The notes: generated from the sequence alone by a model not told the origin. DNA of 64,000 nt from Saccharobesus litoralis (GCF_003063625.1 NZ_CP026604.1:3760065-3824064), one strand, 5' to 3'. Shown: positions 8,908 through 17,512, counted from the first letter of the stretch. A program made the numbers and translations.

Positions 8908-9435
8908 ATGTATACAACTCTAATTAGAAGCTTATCTTCTTTAATATTGAGCTGTTGTATTTTTATGGTTAACGCTGAAGTTCATGAAAATTATCAGTTC
9001 GAAACAGATAAACAACAAACCCTTTTTTTACAGTTAACGAAAGAGTTACGTTGTCCGAAATGTCAAAATCAAAACATTGCCGATTCTAATGCGGGAGTCG
9101 CTTTAGATTTAAAAAACAAAACGTATCAGCTTGTTAAAGAAGGCAAAAGTAAAGACGATGTTATTGATTACATGGTTCAACGTTATGGTAATTTCGTTAC
9201 TTACAAACCACCAGTAAATACTATCACTATTTGGTTGTGGTTAGGCCCAGCTTTGGTTGCGGGGCTATTGTTTACCACAGTCGTTGTGCGCAGTCGTAGA
9301 AAACACCCCAGTTTAACTGACGACTCAGAAAGTAAACCAGTAGTTGAGCAAAGTAGCCAACCTAGTTCTGCCGCGTTACAGCAGGCTAGAGAACTATTAA
9401 GCAAGAATAAACAACAAGGAGCTAAAGATGACTGA
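8908..9435 (+). CDS. ccmH: Cytochrome c maturation thioredoxin-like protein CcmH (short form)
   Basis: This 175-residue protein carries the family motif LRCPKCQNQNIADSNA just after a cleavable signal peptide. The two cysteines form the thiol pair that handles apocytochrome c during heme ligation. One C-terminal membrane segment (IWLWLGPALVAGLLF) follows. The ATG at 8908 is preceded by a strong GGAAGG site; an in-frame start at 8872 inside ccmG is less likely. As in many Alteromonadales, ccmH and ccmI are separate genes, unlike the fused E. coli CcmH. The 3' end overlaps ccmI by 8 bases. Confidence 0.93.
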   Translation: MYTTLIRSLSSLILSCCIFMVNAEVHENYQFETDKQQTLFLQLTKELRCPKCQNQNIADSNAGVALDLKNKTYQLVKEGKSKDDVIDYMVQRYGNFVTYKPPVNTITIWLWLGPALVAGLLFTTVVVRSRRKHPSLTDDSESKPVVEQSSQPSSAALQQARELLSKNKQQGAKDD

Positions 9436-10669
9436 TGCATTGCTTGCAATAGCTCTATTATCGCTTATTAGTATAGGGTACTTGGCTTTACCCATTAGTC
9501 GTATGCGTAAAGCGCAGCTAAACAACGACGAATTACTAAAAAACAATGAACAAAAAATTCTGCTACAAAAACAACAAGAGTTTGATGAAGATTTAGTTGC
9601 TGACCGTATGGCTCAGGATGAATATGAGCAATCAACTCAAGATTTAACGCTTGAGCTTGCCAGTTTAATAGAGCGGCAAAATCAACAAACTAAACAAGTT
9701 GGTGTTAAATTAAACGCCGTGATTGCGGTGCCTTTTATCATTGTGGTTTTATCGATGGGTTTTTATTTGTTTCAAGGCAAAATGCAGCAATTGGAACAAT
9801 GGCAATCAGCGGTTGCACAGCGCGCTGACTTAGGGCAAAAAATCGTTATGGGTCAAGGTGGCGATGTTACTTTTGAAGATTTACGAACCTTTTACTTAGG
9901 CTTGCGCACCAAACTTGCTGAACAACCGGATGATGCAATCGGGTGGTTATTACTCGGCCGAGTTGCTGCTTCAATTAATGATGTCGAAGCGGCAATTAAA
10001 GCGCTTGAACAATCACTTAAATTGGAGCCGAATAAACGCTCTACGCGTTTAAGTTATGCGCAAACGTTAATTGCAACTCAACAAGATAATTATTTGCATA
10101 AAGCGAAGCAAGTCCTGCAAGGGTTGTTACGTGATGATGGTAGTGACGTTGAATCTGCAATGTTACTTGGTTATGTAGAGAATCAGTTAGGCAACCATAA
10201 AATAGCAAAAGTGATTATGGCTGAGGTACTCGAGCGTCTACCGGCCAATGATGAACGTCGCGGCCTAATTTTACAGGCCATTCCTTCTTTAGCCAATGGT
10301 GAGCAAGTCGCTGATAATTCTATGGAGTCGGTTTCTTCTATTGCTAGCAAAACGGTGACAGTTAAATTGGCTGGACTTAAAGATAAAGTGGGTCAGTATC
10401 AATGGCTGTTTGTCTTTGCTAGACCTGCTAAAAAAGGACCGCCTTTTGCAGTGAAAAAGATACCTTTAGCCTCTGGTTTACCAAACGAAGTGGTATTGTC
10501 AGATAAAGATGCCATGATAGCCAGCATGAATTTAAGCAGTCTATCAACCGCTTATATCAGTGTTCGTTTTTCAAAAGATGAAGAAGTTAAACTAGATGAT
10601 GATGAAATTGAATTTCACTCGTCATTAACTACGTTAAATTCAGATAGCAATACAGATATCGTTTTTTAA
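9428..10669 (+). CDS. ccmI: Cytochrome c biogenesis TPR protein CcmI
   Basis: This 413-residue protein has two membrane segments (about residues 2-20 and 95-115) separated by a charged cytoplasmic loop with a coiled coil, then a periplasmic TPR domain (about 150-290; AIGWLLLGRVAASINDVEAA is one repeat) and a beta-rich C-terminal domain. CcmI binds the C-terminal helix of apocytochrome c and delivers it to CcmF/H. It is the last gene of the ccm operon; mlaA starts 35 bases later and may be co-transcribed. Confidence 0.9.
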   Translation: MTDALLAIALLSLISIGYLALPISRMRKAQLNNDELLKNNEQKILLQKQQEFDEDLVADRMAQDEYEQSTQDLTLELASLIERQNQQTKQVGVKLNAVIAVPFIIVVLSMGFYLFQGKMQQLEQWQSAVAQRADLGQKIVMGQGGDVTFEDLRTFYLGLRTKLAEQPDDAIGWLLLGRVAASINDVEAAIKALEQSLKLEPNKRSTRLSYAQTLIATQQDNYLHKAKQVLQGLLRDDGSDVESAMLLGYVENQLGNHKIAKVIMAEVLERLPANDERRGLILQAIPSLANGEQVADNSMESVSSIASKTVTVKLAGLKDKVGQYQWLFVFARPAKKGPPFAVKKIPLASGLPNEVVLSDKDAMIASMNLSSLSTAYISVRFSKDEEVKLDDDEIEFHSSLTTLNSDSNTDIVF

Positions 10670-10704
10670 AATAGTTCGGTATAAGAAAATACTTAGGTAA
10701 AGCA

Positions 10705-11520
10705 ATGCAGCTTAAAACGAGTTTAGTGGCCTTTATTGCCATTTTAGCCTCAGGGTGTAGTTCGCTCCCCGAACAAGAGTCTAATAAACAGACCAGTCAG
10801 GTTTCTAATTCACAGGTTGAAAGTGGTGACACTGTTGATAAACGTGATCCATTGGAATCAATTAACCGTGAAGTTTGGGATTTTAATTACCAAGTATTAG
10901 ATAAACACGTGTTAAGACCCGTAGCTGTCGGGTACCGAGATTATATGCCGTTGCCAGCGCGTAAAGGTTTGGTTAATGCGACAGATAACTTAGATGAAAC
11001 CGCAGCTATTTTAAATAACTCATTGCAGGGGAAATTTAGCGATGCGTTGACTAGTCTAGGTCGCTTTACCATTAATTCGACTCTTGGTGTTTTTGGTCTT
11101 TTTGATATTGCGAGTAAGCTTGGCTTAGAGCAAAAACATGAAAGTTTTGAAGAAACTCTAGGCGTTTATGGTGTCGATACGGGCCCTTATCTTATGATGC
11201 CAGCCTATGGCCCTACAGATGTACGCACTACCGCTGGTGGAGTCGTTGACGGAATGTATTTACCTTTATCTGATTTGAATATTTGGGCAAGCGTGGGGCG
11301 TGTATCAGTTAAAGCACTAGAAGCCCGTATTCAGTTGATGGATCAAGAAGCCTTACTTGAGGACAGTTTTGACTCATATACTTTTGTTAAAGAAGCTTAT
11401 TTTCAACGCTTAGAATACAAAGTCAAAGATGGCAAAGTTGCAAAACCGCAAGAGAGCAAGCAAGACTTAGAGGATTTTGAAGCCTTTGAAGAGGAGCTTG
11501 AGGGATTAGAAGGACTTTAA
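10705..11520 (+). CDS. mlaA: Outer-membrane lipid asymmetry lipoprotein MlaA (VacJ)
   Basis: This 271-residue lipoprotein has a signal peptide ending in the lipobox LASGC (Cys18). The MlaA core is clear: DPLESINREVWDFNY (about 51-65), the PLPARKGLVN segment, FGLFDIAS and GPYLMMPAYGPTDVR. MlaA removes mislocalised phospholipids from the outer leaflet of the outer membrane and passes them to MlaC. The C-terminal tail is unusually acidic (FEAFEEELEGLEGL). No mlaBCDEF genes are nearby, as is usual for this family. A hairpin terminator follows. Confidence 0.93.
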   Translation: MQLKTSLVAFIAILASGCSSLPEQESNKQTSQVSNSQVESGDTVDKRDPLESINREVWDFNYQVLDKHVLRPVAVGYRDYMPLPARKGLVNATDNLDETAAILNNSLQGKFSDALTSLGRFTINSTLGVFGLFDIASKLGLEQKHESFEETLGVYGVDTGPYLMMPAYGPTDVRTTAGGVVDGMYLPLSDLNIWASVGRVSVKALEARIQLMDQEALLEDSFDSYTFVKEAYFQRLEYKVKDGKVAKPQESKQDLEDFEAFEEELEGLEGL

Positions 11521-11534
11521 ACTTAATTCATAAT

Positions 11535-11565
11535 ATATCGGGCTATTAATCAATTAGCCCGATAT
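11535..11565. terminator. Hairpin terminator after mlaA
   Basis: A perfect 11-bp stem (ATATCGGGCTA / TAGCCCGATAT) with a 9-nt loop starts 14 bases after the mlaA stop. The following bases are not strongly T-rich, so the call rests on the stem and its position. It could also serve the convergent gene at 11719-12066. Confidence 0.6.
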
Positions 11566-11718
11566 CGTGCTTATATAGTCTTATCGTGCAGATTTTAGGA
11601 TCTATTGCCTGCGCTAGCTCTATAATTTACCTAAATAGAGGTTAGTAATGAGGCTTCTTCTGCAACTAGAACCAACCCCTAAGCACGAACGCTTTGACTC
11701 ACTATTATTTGCTAATAT

Positions 11719-12066
11719 TTATTTTTCTGTGTTTTGCTCGCTTTCATCTTCTGCTTGTTTTGCCGCTTCGTGTTCATATTTTTCAATGGCTCGCTTTAAG
11801 TTTTTCTGTGCCATAAACAGCATCATAGGGTTTATTACCAAAGGGTAGGTGACGACGATAGCGACCATAGGCAGTAACATGGTCCAACCTTGTAATTTTG
11901 CCACAATAAAGAAAAGCGCAGTTAAGATGATCAATTTAGCAATGTTGAGCAATAGCTTTTGCGGTACAGACAATAAAGAGATGGCAATGGCCAATATTTG
12001 TATACGGTTTGAAAATGAATACTTTTGTAATGCAGGTACTTGAGAAGATGAAAAATATAAAGCCAT
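11719..12066 (-). CDS. Small conserved membrane protein (DUF6170-like)
   Basis: This 115-residue protein has an N-terminal segment starting MALYFSSSQVPAL, two to three hydrophobic segments (about residues 24-42, 46-62 and 66-84) and a charged C-terminal tail ending in many Glu. The N terminus resembles small proteins of Vibrio, Shewanella and Alteromonas that I recall as DUF6170; this is from memory and not checked. It stands alone, convergent to mlaA. Function unknown. Confidence 0.65.
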   Translation of the reverse strand: MALYFSSSQVPALQKYSFSNRIQILAIAISLLSVPQKLLLNIAKLIILTALFFIVAKLQGWTMLLPMVAIVVTYPLVINPMMLFMAQKNLKRAIEKYEHEAAKQAEDESEQNTEK

Positions 12067-12190
12067 AAAATAGTGCTGTCTCGATTTATTGAACGTTTAT
12101 TTTACCGTCCGATGTAAAAAGCACATAGAAACATTTGTTATGTATTGATAGGTTTATTTCTATTGGTATTAATGCTGATAAGTATGTTGC

Positions 12191-12211
12191 TAATGATAAT
12201 GCTTACTATTA
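12191..12211 (+). promoter_or_regulatory. Fur-box-like palindrome upstream of the bacterioferritin operon
   Basis: TAATGATAA and TTACTATTA flank a 3-base centre and are inverted repeats at 7 of 9 positions. The AT-rich pattern with GATAATG resembles Fur sites. It lies about 50 bases upstream of the proposed promoter elements at 12240-12267, a position that would fit activation or indirect control better than simple blocking. Iron control of bacterioferritin is common, but this site is inferred from pattern only. Confidence 0.4.
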
Positions 12212-12239
12212 GTAAACCATTGAAAAATAAAGAAAAAAG

Positions 12240-12267
12240 TTGATTTAGGTCAAATTGGGTTTATACT
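12240..12267 (+). promoter_or_regulatory. Sigma70-type promoter of the bfr operon
   Basis: TTGATT (12240-12245) and TATACT (12262-12267) are separated by 16 bases, a good match to -35 and -10 boxes. Transcription would start near 12274, leaving a leader of about 50 bases before the first bfr ATG at 12325. Confidence 0.5.
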
Positions 12268-12324
12268 TTTGACATCTTCCAGAAATAACTGGACATATGC
12301 CTAACAAGGGGGCGTTGACTAAAG

Positions 12325-12789
12325 ATGAAAACAGATAACCAACTTATTGTTTTACTTAACGAAGTTCTAACTGCCGAGTTAACTTCTATAAACCAGTTTT
12401 TTTTACATGCGCGTATGTATAAAAATTGGGGACTGTCTGCTTTAAATGAAAAATGCTACAAAAAATCGATTAAGGATATGAAACAAGCCGATGATTTGAT
12501 TGAGCGTATTTTGTTTTTAGAAGGATTACCTAATTTGCAACGTTTAGGCACGTTAAAAATTGGTGAAAAAACGGATGAAATGCTTAAGTGTGATCTAACG
12601 TTTCAATTAGAGCAGGTTCCATTATTAAAACGAGCTATTGCTGAATGTGAGAAAGCGCAAGATTACGTTTCACGTGATTTACTGGAAGAGATACTCGAAT
12701 ATGAAGAAGGTCATATTGATTGGTTAGAAACCCAAGAGTATCAAATTTCTAGTATGGGTATTGAAAATTACCTGCAAGCTCAACTTTAG
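12325..12789 (+). CDS. bfr: Bacterioferritin, heme-ligand (alpha) subunit with degenerate ferroxidase site
   Basis: This is a 154-residue four-helix ferritin-like protein. Compared with E. coli Bfr, Met52, the axial heme ligand, is kept, together with Glu18, Glu127 and His130. Glu51 is Asp, His54 is Gln and Glu94 is Gln, so the diiron centre is probably impaired. This matches the heme-binding subunit of two-subunit bacterioferritins (as in Neisseria and Pseudomonas-type pairs), which gives electron transfer from the shell to the iron core. A GGGGG-rich ribosome site is 13 bases upstream. The second bfr gene follows after 9 bases, so both subunits are made together. Confidence 0.9.
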   Translation: MKTDNQLIVLLNEVLTAELTSINQFFLHARMYKNWGLSALNEKCYKKSIKDMKQADDLIERILFLEGLPNLQRLGTLKIGEKTDEMLKCDLTFQLEQVPLLKRAIAECEKAQDYVSRDLLEEILEYEEGHIDWLETQEYQISSMGIENYLQAQL

Positions 12790-12798
12790 GAGATAACC

Positions 12799-13266
12799 AT
12801 GAAAGGTAATAAACAAGTTATAGACGCGTTAAATACATTACTGGCTAATGAGTTGTCGGCAATGGATCAATATTTTATTCATTCACGCATGTACGAAGAT
12901 TGGGGATTGAATAAATTGTATGAGCGCATTGCTCATGAATCTGATGATGAAAGAGATCATGCGTCAAAACTCATTGAGCGTATTCTATTTTTAGAGGGTA
13001 CGCCAGACATGACAACTCGCGATGGTTTGTTGATTGGTAACGACGTTCCCAGCATGCTAGAAAACGACTTAAAGGTTGAATATGCAGTTGGTAAGTTATT
13101 GAAAGACACCATTGCGCTTTGTGAAAAAGAGCAAGACTATGTGAGCCGTGATCTATTAGAAACGCTACTCGAAGAAACTGAAAATGACCATGCATATTGG
13201 TTAGAGCAGCAGTTGCGTTTAATTAAAATGTTGGGCTTACCAAACTACTTACAGTCTCAAATGTAG
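12799..13266 (+). CDS. bfr: Bacterioferritin, ferroxidase (beta) subunit without heme ligand
   Basis: This 155-residue ferritin-like protein keeps Glu18, Glu51, His54 and Glu94 of the ferroxidase centre, and a C-terminal ExxH (Glu128, His131) that is shifted by one residue. Position 52 is Arg instead of Met, so it cannot bind heme in the usual way. It therefore complements the first subunit: this one oxidises Fe(II), the other carries heme. The ribosome site AGGAGA lies 6 bases before the ATG. A strong hairpin follows the stop. Confidence 0.92.
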   Translation: MKGNKQVIDALNTLLANELSAMDQYFIHSRMYEDWGLNKLYERIAHESDDERDHASKLIERILFLEGTPDMTTRDGLLIGNDVPSMLENDLKVEYAVGKLLKDTIALCEKEQDYVSRDLLETLLEETENDHAYWLEQQLRLIKMLGLPNYLQSQM

Positions 13267-13278
13267 TCTTTTGGGCTT

Positions 13279-13307
13279 ATGATTAGGCGTGCGTTGCGCC
13301 TAATCAT
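13279..13307 (+). terminator. Hairpin terminator of the bfr operon
   Basis: A perfect 11-bp stem (ATGATTAGGCG / CGCCTAATCAT) with a 7-nt loop starts 13 bases after the bfr stop. The downstream sequence is pyrimidine-rich (CTCTTATAACCTTTCTTTT). Confidence 0.7.
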
Positions 13308-13370
13308 CTCTTATAACCTTTCTTTTATCTATTTGGCTTTAATTTTACTAGCAAATTTTTTCTCTATTCT

Positions 13371-13395
13371 TATAATTGAGAACAATTCTCATTAA
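13371..13395 (+). promoter_or_regulatory. Fur box overlapping the -10 element of the Fe-binding protein gene
   Basis: TATAAT (13371-13376) is a perfect -10 box and runs directly into TGAGAA-CAA-TTCTCA (13377-13391), a perfect 6-bp inverted repeat within the classic Fur-like string AATTGAGAACAATTCTCATT. A Fur dimer here would cover the -10 box and the start site, so repression by iron is expected. No convincing -35 box is seen. The gene start is 19 bases further on. Confidence 0.8.
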
Positions 13396-13409
13396 TAAAA
13401 ATAAAACTC

Positions 13410-14465
13410 ATGAAAAAACTTCTACCACTACTCACTTTAGGGTTAGGACTAATTGCGTGCTCTGAACAAAAATCTGCACAAGTTGAATCGCAACAGGCTG
13501 AAAAACCACCTGTCGCTCAAACTCAGACTGTTAATATTTATTCGTACCGTCAACCGTTTTTGATTGAACCTATCTTGGAAGCCTTTACCGCAGAAACTGG
13601 CATTAAAACTAACGTGGTTTTTGCTAAAAAAGGTTTAATTGAACGATTGAAGCGCGAAGGTGAGCATACAGAAGCTGATATTGTTTTAACGTCTAACCTT
13701 AGTGCGTTATTGCAATTACAAGAAGAAGCATTAACACAAAAAATTGTTTCTGCAGAAGTTGAACAAAACGTACCCAATCAATTTCGTGATGAGCATGGCC
13801 AATGGATTGCATTAACTAAACGTACGCGCAGTATTTATTCGGCAAAAACCTTAGGTGATCTGTCTAATATTAATTACGAAGATTTAGCTGACCCGAAATA
13901 TAAAGGGCAAATCTGTACTCGCAGTGGTAAGCACCCGTACAATTTAGGTTTAGTGGCGTCTATGATTGCTCACAATGGCGTAGAGCAAACGCAAGCATGG
14001 CTAGAAGGTGTTAAGGCGAATTTAGCTCGTAAGCCACAAGGGAATGATCGTGCGCAAGTTAAAGCGATTAAAGAAGGGCTTTGTACGCTATCTTTGGGTA
14101 ATAGTTATTACCTAGGGAAAATGGTAATGGATACCGAGCAAAAAGCCTGGGCTGATGCGGTTAATATTAATTTCCCTAACCAGTCTTCACGTGGTACGCA
14201 TATTAACGTGAGTGGCGTTGTGTTAACTAAACATGCTAAAAATCAAGATGCAGCCATTAAGTTGATCGAGTTTTTAACTCAAAACAAAGCACAGCAAATC
14301 TATGCTTCGGTTAATATGGAATATCCAGTCAAACAAGGTGTTGCACTATCTGAATTAGTGGCATCTTGGGGTACATTTAAAGAAGATAAAATTGCTATTG
14401 ATAAAATCAGTCAATACCGTAGCGATGCATTAAAATTATTAGATCAAGTTCAATTTGATCTTTAA
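13410..14465 (+). CDS. Iron(III) ABC transporter substrate-binding lipoprotein (FbpA/FutA family)
   Basis: This 351-residue periplasmic binding protein has a signal peptide with lipobox LIAC (Cys17), so it is membrane anchored. VNIYSYRQ starts the mature fold. An adjacent tyrosine pair in NSYYLGKM (near residue 231) corresponds to the Fe(III)-binding tyrosines of FbpA/FutA. The gene stands alone: no permease or ATPase gene is adjacent, so its transporter must be encoded elsewhere. A Fur box overlaps the promoter, which supports an iron role. There is no good Shine-Dalgarno sequence. A 10-bp-stem hairpin follows. Confidence 0.88.
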   Translation: MKKLLPLLTLGLGLIACSEQKSAQVESQQAEKPPVAQTQTVNIYSYRQPFLIEPILEAFTAETGIKTNVVFAKKGLIERLKREGEHTEADIVLTSNLSALLQLQEEALTQKIVSAEVEQNVPNQFRDEHGQWIALTKRTRSIYSAKTLGDLSNINYEDLADPKYKGQICTRSGKHPYNLGLVASMIAHNGVEQTQAWLEGVKANLARKPQGNDRAQVKAIKEGLCTLSLGNSYYLGKMVMDTEQKAWADAVNINFPNQSSRGTHINVSGVVLTKHAKNQDAAIKLIEFLTQNKAQQIYASVNMEYPVKQGVALSELVASWGTFKEDKIAIDKISQYRSDALKLLDQVQFDL

Positions 14466-14476
14466 TTTATCATCTA

Positions 14477-14501
14477 AAGGCTAACGGGCGTCGTTAGCCT
14501 T
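14477..14501 (+). terminator. Hairpin terminator after the Fe-binding protein gene
   Basis: A perfect 10-bp stem (AAGGCTAACG / CGTTAGCCTT) with a GGCGT loop begins 12 bases after the stop codon. The T run is short. The rest of the 470-base gap to 14935 holds only the small open frame listed next. Confidence 0.65.
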
Positions 14502-14729
14502 CATTCAATATGTGCCTCAACGCAAAGCACGTCTCTATCTAATTATGATTATTCGCTATAAGTAACTAATTATTCAGTCTTGAATTGATTTATCTGTTTG
14601 CCTACTATGCAAATAGTTACATTATGTTAACCCAATATTTACACCGTCTATAAAAATATTATTGATGTGGCACTAACATAAGCAGTTGTAATTCCTAATT
14701 TAAGTCATAACAAAAACAGAGAAAACAAA

Positions 14730-14816
14730 ATGCTTATTCGTAACGTAGTCTTCAATCGATACGTGTTTCTTTTGATTATATGCGAGCTATTATTGTGCTT
14801 AGCCGTGCAATTGTAG
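14730..14816 (+). CDS. Possible 28-residue hydrophobic small protein
   Basis: An ATG-started frame of 28 codons encodes a basic N terminus (MLIRNVVFNRY) followed by a hydrophobic stretch rich in Leu, Ile and Cys. That looks like a one-span membrane peptide. The purine-rich sequence before it (AACAGAGAAAAC) is only a weak ribosome site. It may be chance in an otherwise gene-free 470-base region (14466-14935). No function can be given. Confidence 0.2.
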   Translation: MLIRNVVFNRYVFLLIICELLLCLAVQL

Positions 14817-14935
14817 TGCTCATCTTACTCTTACCTATCCTATACTGATATAGCGCTGTCTAGTCTTCTTTCTGTTTTCGCACAGAGTAAGACGAGCCCC
14901 TAATTAGGTTGTGTTAGTTACATGATAAAGTTGCT

Positions 14936-15703
14936 ATGTTTAAGTTTTTAATTTTTTTACTTTATTTTATGAGCGCTTGCTGTTTTTCGGCTGAGCCGCA
15001 ATGGCTAAAAAATACCCAATCTGTATTAGTTGTACTAGCTCATCCAGACGACGAAACATGGTTAAGTGGCTCTTTAGCTTTGTTTAGCCAGCAAAAAAAA
15101 CACATACAAGTGATATATGCGACTTCGGGGGGTGCTGGTAAAGACAGATCGGGCAGGGGACTTTCCGGTGCAAATTTGGCTAAAGTTAGAGAGCAAGAAA
15201 GTATTGCCGCATTAAAAAAGCTAGGGGTTAAATTGCCACCTATTTTTTGGCGTTTGGATGACAAACAACTTGAAGCTGTTGATTACGCTAAGCAAATTGA
15301 ACAGCAATTAAAATCGCTATCGGATAAACGCCACTACGAACTTTTTATTAGTTTTGGTAAAACCGGAATAACAGGCCACTTAGATCATATCTTTATTGGC
15401 GAGCAAACATTAAATTATTGGCGAGACCATCAAAATAGCCCTTACTTTTTACAAGTGCAGGTGTCTGACGCACGCGCGAACCATGCGCAAAAAGTGGCTG
15501 AAAAATTTAAGCATCCTTATCGTATTTACCAGCCTGTTGCGAATGAATTGGTGCAATTACGAATTGATGTGAAAGCATTTCAGCCACAACGTGTAGCGGC
15601 ATTTAATCAATACGCCACGCAATTTCCTTTAAGCTTACAATCTTTGTGGAAAGTTTTTACTCAAGAGTCTAGCGTCGAAGAGTTTAGTGTAGTTAAGCGC
15701 TAG
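14936..15703 (+). CDS. Exported PIG-L family deacetylase
   Basis: This 255-residue protein has an N-terminal signal peptide (about residues 1-19, cleavage after CFSA). The zinc-binding motif AHPDDE is at about residues 36-41 and the second motif GITGHLDH at about 144-151; both define LmbE/PIG-L hydrolases, which remove acetyl groups from N-acetylglucosamine-type or related substrates. The protein should act in the periplasm or outside. The substrate is unknown; location next to sulfatases and a glycosidase suggests, but does not show, a carbohydrate. It converges with the sulfatase genes. Confidence 0.85.
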   Translation: MFKFLIFLLYFMSACCFSAEPQWLKNTQSVLVVLAHPDDETWLSGSLALFSQQKKHIQVIYATSGGAGKDRSGRGLSGANLAKVREQESIAALKKLGVKLPPIFWRLDDKQLEAVDYAKQIEQQLKSLSDKRHYELFISFGKTGITGHLDHIFIGEQTLNYWRDHQNSPYFLQVQVSDARANHAQKVAEKFKHPYRIYQPVANELVQLRIDVKAFQPQRVAAFNQYATQFPLSLQSLWKVFTQESSVEEFSVVKR

Positions 15704-15818
15704 TTAACTACAATCGAGTACGCTAGCTTTGATGCTCCAGCATAAAGAGGTTTTTGTACCTGGTTCAAGCCAGATAGCAAGGGTCAGTAGAGTAGATTCG
15801 AATAGTGATAACGCAAAG

Positions 15819-15846
15819 CGCACTGTATCAATATAGATACAGTGCG
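15819..15846. terminator. Hairpin between convergent PIG-L and sulfatase genes
   Basis: A perfect 11-bp stem (CGCACTGTATC / GATACAGTGCG) with loop AATATA lies 20 bases past the sulfatase stop on the minus strand and 116 bases past the PIG-L stop. It has AAAA on the plus-strand right side and no strong T run on either strand. It probably ends the sulfatase transcript. Confidence 0.6.
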
Positions 15847-15865
15847 AAAATTAGTTATTCCACAA

Positions 15866-17446
15866 TTATTGGCGTGTTTTTAATATTTTTAACGCTTGTA
15901 ATCGTTTGTCTAACTTAGCCACAAGATCAGGGTGCTGGCTAGCAACATTTGTGGTTTCTGATGGATCTTTCTTAATGTTGTATAGCTGGGCGATTTTGCT
16001 TACACCGTGTTCAATTTTCTTTTCATTTTCTACCCAAGCTAGCGTTTTATTAGCGGGTTCAATGTACTTCCACTCTCCCGAACGCAGAGCAAGGGTGTAA
16101 GCTTCTTCAATTAACTCATCTCGGCCTTTCGCTTTGCTGTCTAACCACGCATCAGCTTGGTTGTGGCTATCTATCGCTTCGTCGTTAGCTAATTCAATGC
16201 CTAATAAGCTAGCCATTGAGGCGTAAACATCGATTTGACTCATCAGTTCATCGCTTACACCAGGTTTAACTTTTGCAGGGTAGTGCAAAATAGTTGGAAC
16301 GCGTGTACCGGCTTCAAATGCGCTGTATTTACCACCTCGATAGATCCCCGCGGGCTTGTGATCACCTAATAATTCGACAGCTTGGTCGGCGTAACCATCA
16401 TCTAATACAGGGCCATTATCGCTGGTAAAAATAATAATAGTATTATCAAGTACACCTTGCTTTTCTAGCTGATCAACCACTTGACCCGTGATCCAATCCA
16501 TTTGCACTATAGCGTCACCACGTGGGCCCATCTCTGTTTTTCCTTGAAACATAGGATGCGGTAAACGAGGTACGTGAATGTCATGGAACGGGAAAAATAA
16601 GAAGAAAGGCTTATCTTTATTTTGGGCAATAAAATTATTCGCTTTGTCGGTAAATACTTTGTAAAAGTCTTCATCTACCCATTCAGCGCTTTTTCCGCCT
16701 GCCATCCAGCCAATACGGCCGATACCATTAATTAGGGTTTTATTGTGTTGATGATCAGCCGCTTGGCGCTCTAGCTCAGGGTTTTCATAACCAGTTGGAC
16801 GATCGCCAATTTTTTTCTCATAACTGACACTCAGAGGATCAGCTTTATCTAAATTAATCACGTGGTGATTTTCAAGGTATACGGTGGGTACACGATCGCC
16901 AGTAGCGGGTAATAAGAAACTATAATCAAAACCAATTTCTAATGGCCCCGGCTTCACGGCTTCATTCCAATTGATTGCTTGCTTTCCGTCACCTAAACCT
17001 AGGTGCCATTTACCCACCACGGCACTTGTGTAACCTTGTTTGGCGAGCATTTTAGGCAATGTCGGCTGCTCAGGTGAAATAATCATTGCTGCGTCACCTT
17101 TAAGTACAGCGGCTTTTTTTCTAAACGCATATTCACCAGTGAGCAGAGAATAACGCGAAGGGGTACAGGTGGCAGCTGAGCTGTGGGCATCAGTAAATTT
17201 AATACCGTTGTTAGCTAATCTATCAACGTTTGGTGTACTGACTGCCGTTGCACCGTATGAGCTAAGATCGCCATAGCCTAAATCGTCAACATAAAATATA
17301 ACCAAATTAGGTTTAGTGGGTTCAGTGGCTTTTTCAGCCACGCTTGGCGTTGGAGCTTTGTTAGTATCTTGTCCACATGCGGTTAGTCCAATAGCTAACG
17401 CCAGGGCAGAGAATAAGGGTAATTTGGAAAATTGTTTAATGTTCAC
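15866..17446 (-). CDS. Lipoprotein sulfatase (S1 arylsulfatase family)
   Basis: This 526-residue protein hydrolyses sulfate esters, probably of an algal polysaccharide. A lipobox LTAC puts the lipid anchor at Cys24. The formylglycine motif is CTPSR with Cys94 (needs a maturase, not in this window). Metal ligands Asp54-Asp55 (VDDLGYGD), SDNGP (near 340) and WHLG (near 147) are all present, so it looks active. The start is GTG at 17446 with an AAGGAAA site upstream. It follows the second sulfatase on the minus strand after 66 bases that hold a 9-bp hairpin. Substrate and position specificity cannot be read from sequence. Confidence 0.9.
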   Translation of the reverse strand: MNIKQFSKLPLFSALALAIGLTACGQDTNKAPTPSVAEKATEPTKPNLVIFYVDDLGYGDLSSYGATAVSTPNVDRLANNGIKFTDAHSSAATCTPSRYSLLTGEYAFRKKAAVLKGDAAMIISPEQPTLPKMLAKQGYTSAVVGKWHLGLGDGKQAINWNEAVKPGPLEIGFDYSFLLPATGDRVPTVYLENHHVINLDKADPLSVSYEKKIGDRPTGYENPELERQAADHQHNKTLINGIGRIGWMAGGKSAEWVDEDFYKVFTDKANNFIAQNKDKPFFLFFPFHDIHVPRLPHPMFQGKTEMGPRGDAIVQMDWITGQVVDQLEKQGVLDNTIIIFTSDNGPVLDDGYADQAVELLGDHKPAGIYRGGKYSAFEAGTRVPTILHYPAKVKPGVSDELMSQIDVYASMASLLGIELANDEAIDSHNQADAWLDSKAKGRDELIEEAYTLALRSGEWKYIEPANKTLAWVENEKKIEHGVSKIAQLYNIKKDPSETTNVASQHPDLVAKLDKRLQALKILKTRQ

Positions 17447-17476
17447 TATGTTTTCCTTGCTACAATTTATTATGAA

Positions 17477-17500
17477 TTTGACCTGCTAGCACAGGTCAAA
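17477..17500 (-). terminator. Hairpin between the two sulfatase genes
   Basis: A perfect 9-bp stem (TTTGACCTG / CAGGTCAAA) with a 6-nt loop lies 13 bases past the stop of the 17513-19408 sulfatase on the minus strand. It lacks a clear T run and may act as a leaky terminator or RNA stabiliser between the two genes. Confidence 0.45.
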
Positions 17501-17512
17501 TAATCGAATATT

